Under the pieces are notes generated by a model, which was given only the letters and a program-made list of their open reading frames with translations, did not search any database and had not been told where the DNA came from. The position numbers and the translations under genes are program-made. Below are positions 1 through 5,409 of a stretch of DNA of 5,569 nt, in pieces. Numbering within the stretch: the stretch's first letter is position 1; every line of letters starts with the position of its first letter. The DNA is from Bacteroidales bacterium. GTDB lineage: Bacteria > Bacteroidota > Bacteroidia > Bacteroidales > JAADJA01. The stretch lies in NCBI GenBank assembly GCA_021107975.1, contig JAIORT010000663.1:1-5569 (forward strand). The letters are read 5' to 3'.

Positions 1-53
1 TTTCTTCTTGCTTTTCCCATTTGATATCTATTATTAAACCTTTTTGCTTATCT

Positions 54-122
54 TCAACCCAAACTTTTTAACTTCTCATATAGTGATGCCTGTGGTATAG
101 CTTTAGTTGCTTTATTGTTAAT
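54..122 (-). pseudogene. Possible remnant of a Fis-type helix-turn-helix C-terminus
   Basis: Directly after gadB, overlapping its last codons in another frame, the minus strand reads NNKATKAIPQASLYEKLKSLG and then TGA at 54-56. The part IPQASLYEKLKSLG resembles the last helices of Fis-type HTH domains that end NtrC-like sigma-54 activators (pattern '..LGIxxxTLYxKLKxLG'). Relative to that pattern about five residues before the IPQ turn seem missing. There is no start codon or upstream ATPase domain, so it can only be debris. The match is by eye and short, and chance is a real alternative. Past it, another frame (67 down to the window edge) is open for about 22 codons without a start, and I cannot identify it. 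Confidence 0.28.
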
Positions 123-1509
123 GATGAAAGTGAGACCCTGTCTTCTTTGATTTATAATCAGGTTGTGATGCAAAGAATTTTAAATGCCGTTTCATATCAT
201 CTAATAAAAGATTTGACATATCGCGGCTAAAACCATCTTTTACAACAATACGTTCAACAACCAGGTCCTCGCGGTTCTTAGGCATTGAATATGCCGGAAT
301 CAGCCATCCTCTATCGCGAAGCCGTTCAGACATATCGTACAAAGTAAAATTGGTTTCTTCCTTGAGTTTCCATGCAAAAACAGGAATATCACTACCATCA
401 CTTACAAGTTCGAACGGACCAAGTCTGGCTATTTCACCGGATAGATAAAGAGCCACATCCTGACAAGATTGCTGAATACTCCTGTATCCCTCCTTGCCTA
501 ACCTGAGAAAATTATAGTATTGGGCAACAATCTGGCTTCCGGGGCGTGAAAAACTTAGTGCAAAAGTTGGCATTTCTCCGCCAAGATAATTCACATAAAA
601 TATCAGGTCTTCAGGGAGTTCGTTTTTGTCTCGCCAAACAACCCAGCCAACACCCGGATAAACCAAACCATACTTATGTCCTGAGGCATTGATTGATTTA
701 ACCCATTTTAACCTGAAATCCCATTCTATTTCGGGTTGGATAAAAGGAGCAATAAAACCGCCGCTTGCTCCATCAACATGGATTGGAATTTCCCAACCGG
801 TTTCCTTATTCAGCTTATCAAGTGCATCATTAATTTCCTTAACAGGTTCGTATTGTCCTGTAAAAGTTGTTCCCATTATAACTGCTATACCGATAGTGTT
901 TTCATCGCATAATTTCACGACTTCTTCGGCATTGATAATATAACGGTCGCCTTCCATGTAAATAAACCTGGGTTCTACATCCCAGTATCTGCAAAATTTC
1001 TCCCAGCAAACCTGAACATCTATTCCCAGAACTAAGTTTGGTTTATCAGTCGGTTTTCCTTTTGCACGCATACGTTCACGCCATTTCCATTTCATAGCCA
1101 TACCGCCAAGATGAACAGCTTCGCTTGAGCCAATTGTTGAACAACCGGTTGCTTCTTCATGGTCAGGTGAATTCCATAATCTTGCAAGCATATTTACGCA
1201 ACGCATTTCCAGTTCGGCAGTTTGAGGATATTCATCCTTATCAATCATATTCTTATCAAATGTTTCAGACATAAGCTGTCTTGCTTCCGGCTCCATCCAC
1301 GTTGTTACGAAAGTTGCAAGGTTCAGTCTTGAATTACCGTCAAGCATCAATTCGTCATGAACAATATTGTAAGCAGTTCTTGGCAACATTTCCTTTTCCG
1401 GCATTTCATATTTCGGAACATCAACATTTAATCCCCTTCGTCCGTACGTTGGTGTTAAAACACTGTCGGACTTAGGAAGTTCTTGTAATTTTAATTTTTT
1501 TGAAAGCAT
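118..1509 (-). CDS. gadB: Glutamate decarboxylase (PLP-dependent, acid resistance)
   Basis: This cytoplasmic enzyme converts L-glutamate to GABA and CO2, consuming one proton. The 463-residue length is close to E. coli GadB (466). It is a fold-type I PLP decarboxylase. TGCSTIGSSEA (about 121-131) is the phosphate-binding segment. VQVCWEKFCRYWDVE (165-179) lies beside the cofactor, HVDGASGGF (244-252) carries the Asp that contacts the pyridine nitrogen, and SGHKYG (276-281) carries the PLP-binding Lys279. The EKF form (Glu170, where E. coli has His167) is also known in plant and lactococcal GADs, so it is not a defect. The C-terminus ends GSHFHH. E. coli GadB also has a histidine near its C-terminus (His465), which closes the active site at neutral pH, so a similar switch is possible here but is inferred. 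The start at 1509 gives a full N-terminus (MLSKKLKLQEL). The leader is A/T-rich without a Shine-Dalgarno. It is the second gene of the gadC-gadB operon, 30 bp after gadC. Confidence 0.96.
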   Translation of the reverse strand: MLSKKLKLQELPKSDSVLTPTYGRRGLNVDVPKYEMPEKEMLPRTAYNIVHDELMLDGNSRLNLATFVTTWMEPEARQLMSETFDKNMIDKDEYPQTAELEMRCVNMLARLWNSPDHEEATGCSTIGSSEAVHLGGMAMKWKWRERMRAKGKPTDKPNLVLGIDVQVCWEKFCRYWDVEPRFIYMEGDRYIINAEEVVKLCDENTIGIAVIMGTTFTGQYEPVKEINDALDKLNKETGWEIPIHVDGASGGFIAPFIQPEIEWDFRLKWVKSINASGHKYGLVYPGVGWVVWRDKNELPEDLIFYVNYLGGEMPTFALSFSRPGSQIVAQYYNFLRLGKEGYRSIQQSCQDVALYLSGEIARLGPFELVSDGSDIPVFAWKLKEETNFTLYDMSERLRDRGWLIPAYSMPKNREDLVVERIVVKDGFSRDMSNLLLDDMKRHLKFFASQPDYKSKKTGSHFHH

Positions 1510-1539
1510 GATATTTAGATTTTAATTGTTAATATTTTA

Positions 1540-2964
1540 TTAATTATCGTTATTTTGTTTCCAGCTTGGTTTTTTTAGTTGATGAATAATAAGTGGAGCT
1601 GCTACAAAAACCACGACTCCAACTATCAGGAATATTACATAGAACGTGGGACTGCCAACTGATAACTGGTCGGGAGGGAAGAAACCGATAAAGAATGAAA
1701 ACAGAACAGCCAGTATTCCGATTCCTGCTATTATCCACATTCCTAATTTTCCACCGGGTACCTTATAAGCTCTTTCTACATTGGGTTGTGTATATCTGAG
1801 CCTGATCGCCGTACAATATAAAAGGAAGTACATAATTAAATATGGCGCTACCGTTAAAATTGAAAGGATGAAAAAAGCACTGCTTATAGTTGGCATAACT
1901 AAGAACACCAATGAAACTACGGTAACAATACATCCCTGAATTAATAGTATATTTCGTTGTACACCGTTTTTATTTGTTTTAGCCATAAAAGGAGGCAGGT
2001 CTCCGTTTGTAGCAGTAGCAAGCAAACCTTTACTAGGTCCTGCAATCCATGCTAACACTCCACCTACAGCTCCGAAGGCAACTAATAATCCTATTACAGG
2101 CAATAACCAATGAATATTGAATTTTGTAAGTAATTCATCAAATCCCTGCATAATACCTGCATTCAAATCAATATTCTTTGCCGGCATTACCGCAGCGATA
2201 GCAAGCGATCCCAATGTGAAAATTATAATTATTATAAACATAGCCGAGAAAACAGCTTTTGGGAATTGCTTTGTTGGATTTTTTAATTCGGTAACGTGAA
2301 CTGCACCAACTTCCATTCCGGCAAATAATAATACGATTCCGGCAAGAAATGCAATACTGTTAAAATTGCTTAAGTCGGGGAAAAATTTTATTGCCTGGTG
2401 AGTTTCCGGGTTTAAAAATTCAAGTTTATTTCCCATTACGAACCACAAAATACCCAAAACGATAACAAAAACACCAGGAATTAATGTTCCGCAAATAACT
2501 CCGTATGTTGTAATTTTCCCGGAAGTTTTCATGCCTCTGAAACTGACTAACGTCGCAGCCCAATAAACAATAAGGATTACAGCCAGATTAAAAAATTTAC
2601 TGTTAGCTAATGACTGGTCTATGAATAAATATGATAATGCTCCGGCAGCAAAAGACAGGACAGTAGGATACCAAATCACATTTTGTATCCATTGTAACCA
2701 GATTGCAGTAAATCCCCACCGGGATCCGAATGCTTCTTTTACCCAGCGGTAAACACCACCTGATTGAGGCCAGCCGGTTGCCAATTCGGCAGAAACTAAT
2801 GACACTGGTACTAAAAAAAATAATGAAGCAAACAATAAATAAAAAATCATTGTAAGACCTTCTTTTGCCATCATTGGTAAGCCACGAAGACTCATCACTG
2901 CTGCAACGTTCAACATTGCTAAAGCAAATACGGTTAAGGTAACTTTTGAATTAATTTTACTCAT
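1540..2964 (-). CDS. gadC: Glutamate/GABA antiporter (APC family)
   Basis: This inner-membrane exchanger brings in glutamate and exports GABA, feeding GadB encoded just downstream. The 474 residues carry about 12 hydrophobic segments of the amino acid-polyamine-organocation fold. By eye it aligns along its length with E. coli GadC: AELATGWPQSGGVYRWV (59-75), GMEVGAVHVTELKNP (216-230), AWIAGPSKG (305-313), NKNGVQ (331-336), KVPGGK (401-406) and FFPPD (428-432). Glu218, Trp306, Tyr375 and Tyr379 fall where E. coli GadC has Glu218, Trp308, Tyr378 and Tyr382. The E. coli Glu304 position appears to be Gly302. After the last membrane segment only about 14 residues remain (HQLKKPSWKQNNDN), whereas E. 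coli GadC is 511 long with a C-terminal plug that closes the channel at neutral pH. Another APC exchanger is possible from sequence alone, but adjacency to gadB supports GadC. It is the first gene of the operon. Confidence 0.93.
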   Translation of the reverse strand: MSKINSKVTLTVFALAMLNVAAVMSLRGLPMMAKEGLTMIFYLLFASLFFLVPVSLVSAELATGWPQSGGVYRWVKEAFGSRWGFTAIWLQWIQNVIWYPTVLSFAAGALSYLFIDQSLANSKFFNLAVILIVYWAATLVSFRGMKTSGKITTYGVICGTLIPGVFVIVLGILWFVMGNKLEFLNPETHQAIKFFPDLSNFNSIAFLAGIVLLFAGMEVGAVHVTELKNPTKQFPKAVFSAMFIIIIIFTLGSLAIAAVMPAKNIDLNAGIMQGFDELLTKFNIHWLLPVIGLLVAFGAVGGVLAWIAGPSKGLLATATNGDLPPFMAKTNKNGVQRNILLIQGCIVTVVSLVFLVMPTISSAFFILSILTVAPYLIMYFLLYCTAIRLRYTQPNVERAYKVPGGKLGMWIIAGIGILAVLFSFFIGFFPPDQLSVGSPTFYVIFLIVGVVVFVAAPLIIHQLKKPSWKQNNDN

Positions 2965-3073
2965 GATAAGTTATTTTTGTTAATAATTATTAGAATTTCC
3001 CACTTGATATAAATTAATAAATTTTTGAGATACAATTAAAAAAGCTATTAGCATATCATCAAAAATTACGACA

Positions 3074-3081
3074 CAAAACTA
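3074..3081 (-). promoter_or_regulatory. Possible Bacteroidota -7 element for gadCB
   Basis: On the minus strand these bases read TAGTTTTG, an exact match to the Bacteroidota -7 consensus TAnnTTTG, and the only one I found in this intergenic region. It would put transcription start near 3068 and leave a leader of roughly 100 nt before gadC. I see no TTG or TTTG at the usual -33 distance, so the assignment is weak. Confidence 0.3.
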
Positions 3082-3125
3082 TAAAGATAAAATAGAATAA
3101 AAATCAGGGGAAATACCCAATTTTT

Positions 3126-3166
3126 ATGCGTAAATATACGTAATTTTACTGCGGGATGTTACGCAT
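3126..3166. repeat. Inverted repeat upstream of the gad promoter candidate
   Basis: ATGCGTAA at 3126-3133 is the exact reverse complement of TTACGCAT at 3159-3166, with 25 bp between them. The spacer also contains TACGTA and further GTAA/TTAC half-sites. The pair lies about 45 bp upstream of the possible -7 element, a plausible place for an activator or repressor site. The T-run after the right arm also gives it a weak plus-strand terminator look, but no plus-strand gene feeds it. Confidence 0.3.
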
Positions 3167-3289
3167 TTTTTTAGATAAAACTTTCGGGGAGAAAAAGATA
3201 TATTAATTAAAGAGAGGATTTGTATTTTTCTTGATTAATTATGTTGAAAAAAAATTAAACTAAATTTTAAATATTTGAAGTGAGAAATG

Positions 3290-3352
3290 TTATTTAGACA
3301 AACCTCCATACGGAATAAAATATCCCTTTTCCTTAGCCTTAGCCTTCGGTAA
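3290..3352 (-). other. In-frame open continuation after the rseC stop
   Basis: After the rseC TGA (3353-3355) the same frame stays open for 20 codons, reading LPKAKAKEKGYFIPYGGLSK, and ends at TAA (3290-3292). It includes a short tandem of CCTTAG units (plus strand, about 3331-3343). The composition looks more coding-like than the surrounding A/T sequence. It could be an old C-terminal extension cut off by a nonsense mutation, the tail of a deleted gene, or chance. I do not recognise the peptide. Confidence 0.3.
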
Positions 3353-3841
3353 TCAATTCATAAAACTATGTTCTTTTATTTTAAAAACAAAAGTTTTTTT
3401 AAGACGGTCTTTAATAAAATACAGGAACAAATAATAGGGAATCAGGATTCCGATTGAAATTAGACCGGCAATACCTTCATTTTTAAACAAACTCAATGAA
3501 ACGATCAAGGTAATTAAAAGTATTATAAAAGGAATTACATATCCGAGCATAACCGCTTTTGTTCCCAATGTTTTTTCCATTAATACCTCTACCTTGTCTC
3601 CTGTTTTATAGTTTTTATTTTCCTTTCTGGGAACTTCAATAATTTCTTCCTGGATTTCGGAAATATTACAAATACCTTTGGCGTGACACGAAGCACAGGC
3701 AGACCGGGCAATTATCGAAACATAATAATACTTATTGTCAATATTCCTGATAATTCCATCATGACGAATTGAATCGGGTGTACATTCAGGCTCTGTGGGT
3801 AAGAATTTTTCGCCGGACTTCTCGCTATTGTCAGTATTCAT
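3353..3841 (-). CDS. rseC: RseC/MucC-family membrane protein (SoxR-reducing system type)
   Basis: This is an inner-membrane protein of 162 residues. A soluble N-terminal part contains the family cysteine motif CxxCxxxxxC as SACASCHAKGIC (Cys49, Cys52, Cys58), with an extra Cys20 nearer the start. Two membrane segments follow (about 97-119 and 122-144) and then a basic cytoplasmic tail (KDRLKKTFVFKIKEH). In E. coli the family member RseC affects sigma-E control and is part of the SoxR-reducing system with Rsx. In many Bacteroidota the gene heads an rnf electron-transport operon. No rnfB follows here; gadC does, after 388 bp. A redox role is inferred from the family only. The start at 3841 adds about 25 hydrophilic residues before the conserved region (from IRHDGIIRNI), with no internal Met alternative before it. 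The leader is A/T-rich without a Shine-Dalgarno. Confidence 0.85.
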   Translation of the reverse strand: MNTDNSEKSGEKFLPTEPECTPDSIRHDGIIRNIDNKYYYVSIIARSACASCHAKGICNISEIQEEIIEVPRKENKNYKTGDKVEVLMEKTLGTKAVMLGYVIPFIILLITLIVSLSLFKNEGIAGLISIGILIPYYLFLYFIKDRLKKTFVFKIKEHSFMN

Positions 3842-3876
3842 TTTTATAAAAATTTTATATTTGTTTTAAATTCATT

Positions 3877-4029
3877 TCACCTGTTTATAGCTCCGTCAGT
3901 TAATGGTTCAGAATAGCCCTCATGAAATCTGAGATCCGCATTTTCGCCGAAATACCAGTTCAGTCCTTCTTTTTGGGCAAAGCATGAATCAGTTAACGGC
4001 AAGTTTAAATCAGGGAACGTTAAAGTCGG
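3877..4029 (-). pseudogene. Remnant of a secreted 'NWYFG'-type Bacteroidota protein
   Basis: The minus strand is open from 4029 to a TGA at 3877-3879 but has no start codon in frame. From about 3984 it reads CFAQKEGLNWYFGENADLRF and then HEGYSEPLTDGAINR. This resembles the beginning of the mature part of large secreted Bacteroidota proteins, often with gliding or type IX secretion C-terminal domains, which start close to 'AQxxxNWYFGxNAGLxF...LTNGAL'. CFAQ would be the end of a signal peptide, but the residues upstream (LTFPDLNLPLTDS) are not hydrophobic, so the signal peptide is lost or rearranged. The expected continuation after the DGAIN segment is absent. The upstream side abuts a MITE-like insertion. 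The family match is from memory, not a search. Confidence 0.5.
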
Positions 4030-4088
4030 TTATAACTAATCAGTGTGTTTAGAATACTGATTTTATAGTCATTACAGGATTTATTTTT

Positions 4089-4140
4089 ACCGCAAAGAAC
4101 GCTAAGTTATTAAATATGTATTCTTTGCGAACCTTGCGGT
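4089..4140. repeat. Imperfect inverted repeat of the ACCGCAAAG...CTTTGCG type
   Basis: The arm at 4089-4106 and the reverse complement of 4123-4140 agree at 14 of 18 bases, with a 16-bp spacer. Similar ACCGCAAAG/CTTTGCG...TTGCGGT palindromes recur between genes in Bacteroidota, as I recall. It lies inside the MITE-like element, so it may be part of that element or an older intergenic repeat captured in it. Confidence 0.55.
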
Positions 4141-4150
4141 TCACATTGCG

Positions 4151-4181
4151 TCCCGATACCGATAGTTATCGGTATTCGGGA
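4151..4181. repeat. Near-perfect palindrome (REP-like hairpin)
   Basis: TCCCGA (4151-4156) and TACCGATA (4157-4164) pair with TATCGGTA (4167-4174) and TCGGGA (4176-4181), leaving a 2-base centre and one bulged T at 4175. The stem is 14 bp. TTGCGGTT occurs as a direct repeat on both sides (4135-4142 and 4182-4189). The palindrome is the tip of the larger foldback. It has no T-tract, so a terminator role is unlikely. Confidence 0.7.
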
Positions 4182-4327
4182 TTGCGGTTAAATAACTTAT
4201 GTTGCTCAAATAAAACCTAATACAATTTAATATTAAACACTGATTAGTTACAGTCGGTTTAGTGTTTGAAGTTTCCTGTTTTAATAGTGACCTATCATAA
4301 ATATGGTTGACAAAAAACACCAAACTT

Positions 4328-5407
4328 TTATTTTAATTGTTGATAACTCAATTTGTTAATTTTGTTTAATTGATTCAACTTTGTATGGTCAGGTGAAGCG
4401 GAGGAAGGCTCTGCTGGGGAGTAACCTTCCAAGGAATAGCCTGACCCAGGAAAATGCTTGGCCGTAGTTTTGTTTTGCAAAGCTACGGCTTTTTCTTTTA
4501 TCTGTATTTTCATGGCTCTATACCTTAAAAAACCCATTTTTATTTCTTTTTTATTTACTTGCTTATTTTCCTGCCTGAAATCATACAATTGCATTACAGG
4601 GTATTCTGATTCGGGCAATTGCTCTATGAACTTTTCAAAAGCTATCGGACTTAAATACCCTAATTCACTGTGCGGACATGTATTATATAGTTTAACTACT
4701 TTGCCTAAGGCAATTTTTAATTGCTTTAATGATTTTACATTGTGGTATCTCAAATAATCGTTTTTTATTGTTCCGTTGATTCTTTCTGCATAAGCATTTT
4801 CCAGGCAGTTTTCGGCCATACTGATTTGTATGTTGGCATTATTAAGCCTGTTTATGTATTCCGTTTCACTGTATTGACTACCCTTATCCGAGTGATGGAT
4901 TAAATTCTCATATCGTTTTTGCTTGCGTATTCTCATGACCATTGACAAAGCCCTGTGATTGTTCACTGCCTGTAAATTATCGCTGGCAGTGTACCCAATA
5001 ATACGACGGCTATATATATCCATTATAAACACAATATAAAATGTCCCATAATTGGTTACAAAGTAAGTAATATCACTAACCCATAACTGGTTTATGGCTT
5101 TAATTTCTATTCCATGTATCAAATTCGGATACCAAATTTTTCCACTATAAGTAGTTCTGATAAAGGAGCGATATTTCCTGACCCCAAGCCCCTGTTCCGA
5201 GACAAAGCGCTCAAAACGATTTATCCCGACCTCTTTTATCCCGAGCATATAATGTACTTTTCGGGCACTAATACGAGGGTAATCTTTTCTTACCTCTATT
5301 ACTATTTCTTTTAGTCGCTGCCACATAAGCACCCTTTGTTCCTCTATTCGCATCGCTTTGTGATAAGCCTGGCGACTTACTCCTGATATATCATATAAAC
5401 CTTTCAT
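4328..5407 (-). CDS. IS3-family transposase orfB (DDE integrase core)
   Basis: This is the catalytic part of the transposase, which cuts and joins the element's ends; it is normally made as an OrfAB fusion by -1 frameshifting. An HTH_21-like N-terminal part (about 1-90) precedes the rve-type core. Catalytic residues are Asp112 in WVSDITYF, Asp174 in HHSDKGSQY and Glu208 in NAYAERINGTIK. The Asp-Glu spacing is two residues shorter than the usual IS3 D(35)E because the SMAENCLENAYAE segment is compact. The core ends near residue 277 (LYDF). A tail of about 82 residues follows: Lys-rich, then FPGSGYSLEGYSPAEPSSAS, encoded across two strong hairpins. The ATG at 5407 lies 2 nt after the orfA stop, but the frame is already open from 5476, so the fusion is the likely active form. 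The core shows no internal stop or frameshift, so it looks intact. Confidence 0.9.
   Translation of the reverse strand: MKGLYDISGVSRQAYHKAMRIEEQRVLMWQRLKEIVIEVRKDYPRISARKVHYMLGIKEVGINRFERFVSEQGLGVRKYRSFIRTTYSGKIWYPNLIHGIEIKAINQLWVSDITYFVTNYGTFYIVFIMDIYSRRIIGYTASDNLQAVNNHRALSMVMRIRKQKRYENLIHHSDKGSQYSETEYINRLNNANIQISMAENCLENAYAERINGTIKNDYLRYHNVKSLKQLKIALGKVVKLYNTCPHSELGYLSPIAFEKFIEQLPESEYPVMQLYDFRQENKQVNKKEIKMGFLRYRAMKIQIKEKAVALQNKTTAKHFPGSGYSLEGYSPAEPSSASPDHTKLNQLNKINKLSYQQLK
4387..4446. repeat. Nested hairpin inside the 3' end of orfB
   Basis: GGTCAGG (4387-4393) pairs with CCTGACC (4440-4446), GGAAGG (4403-4408) pairs with CCTTCC (4425-4430), and a CTC/GAG pair lies further in, with internal loops between. 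The DNA is GC-richer than its surroundings. Both strands can fold, and the transposase tail (SGYSLEGYSPAEPSSASPD) is translated from it. It is either a subterminal structural element of the IS or a captured palindromic repeat. I looked for integron attC core sites and did not find them. Confidence 0.55.
4461..4499 (+). terminator. Intrinsic terminator-like hairpin, antisense to orfB
   Basis: The arm at 4461-4472 pairs with 4478-4489 in a 12-bp stem (one T-G pair) with loop TTTTG, followed on the plus strand by TTTTTCTTTT (4490-4499). That is the shape of a rho-independent terminator for transcription running in the plus direction, into the IS from the rseC side. On the minus strand it falls inside the orfB coding region and has no T-tract after it, so it should not stop transposase transcription. 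Confidence 0.65.
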
Positions 5408-5409
5408 CG

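Larger units (their letters stand above)
2965..3352. other. AT-rich intergenic region between rseC and gadC
   Basis: This stretch separates the rseC stop from the gadC start, both on the minus strand. It holds an in-frame continuation of rseC beyond its stop (3290-3352), an 8-bp inverted repeat (3126-3133/3159-3166) and a possible minus-strand promoter (3074-3081). The remainder is low-complexity A/T sequence in which I see no gene, RNA or strong terminator. Its length suggests that gadCB has its own promoter rather than depending on rseC. Confidence 0.6.
4024..4259. mobile_element. MITE-like foldback element with TIRs and 8-bp target duplication
   Basis: Thirteen-base perfect inverted repeats, TAACTAATCAGTG at 4033-4045 and CACTGATTAGTTA at 4238-4250, are each followed outward by one unpaired base and then by the direct repeat AGTCGGTT (4024-4031 and 4252-4259). 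This is the layout of a transposon end plus target-site duplication. Inside, colinear inverted matches continue: AGGATTTATTT (4076-4086) against 4208-4218, ACCGCAA (4089-4095) against 4182-4188, and TAAGTTATT (4103-4111) against 4191-4199. The whole unit can therefore fold back on itself. It encodes no transposase; a 60-codon open frame across its right end is not convincing. An 8-bp duplication would suit several IS families, and I cannot assign one. Confidence 0.68.

Noticed and set aside
1..67. Partial gene at the window edge in a second frame
   Set aside because: About 22 codons are open to the edge without a start and with no recognisable motif, too little to call.
1000..1010. GadB Glu170 in place of E. 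coli His167 as a lost catalytic residue
   Set aside because: Plant and lactococcal glutamate decarboxylases also have the VQVCWEKF form, so it is a normal family variant.
689..1475. Two plus-strand open frames over gadB (689-943 and 1281-1475)
   Set aside because: They are antisense shadows of a well-conserved gene, with no separate start signals or family likeness.
1550..2299. Open frames inside gadC (1550-1738 minus, 2117-2299 plus)
   Set aside because: They are alternative-frame shadows of the antiporter gene, whose own frame shows continuous family motifs.
3242..3352. Terminator for rseC or riboswitch for gadC
   Set aside because: No stem followed by a T-tract is visible in the minus direction, and no known riboswitch core is recognisable.
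4141..4323. Open frame of 60 codons on the minus strand
   Set aside because: It runs from the likely IS3 end across the right duplication into the foldback element and ends there; the composition is not protein-like and no family is recognisable.
4387..4446. Integron attC site
   Set aside because: The element has paired arms, but I find no GTTRRRY/RYYYAAC core sites and no cassette gene or integrase nearby.
4458..5314. Plus-strand open frames over orfB (4458-4757 and 5114-5314)
   Set aside because: They are antisense to the conserved transposase, and the first overlaps the hairpin region; nothing supports translation.
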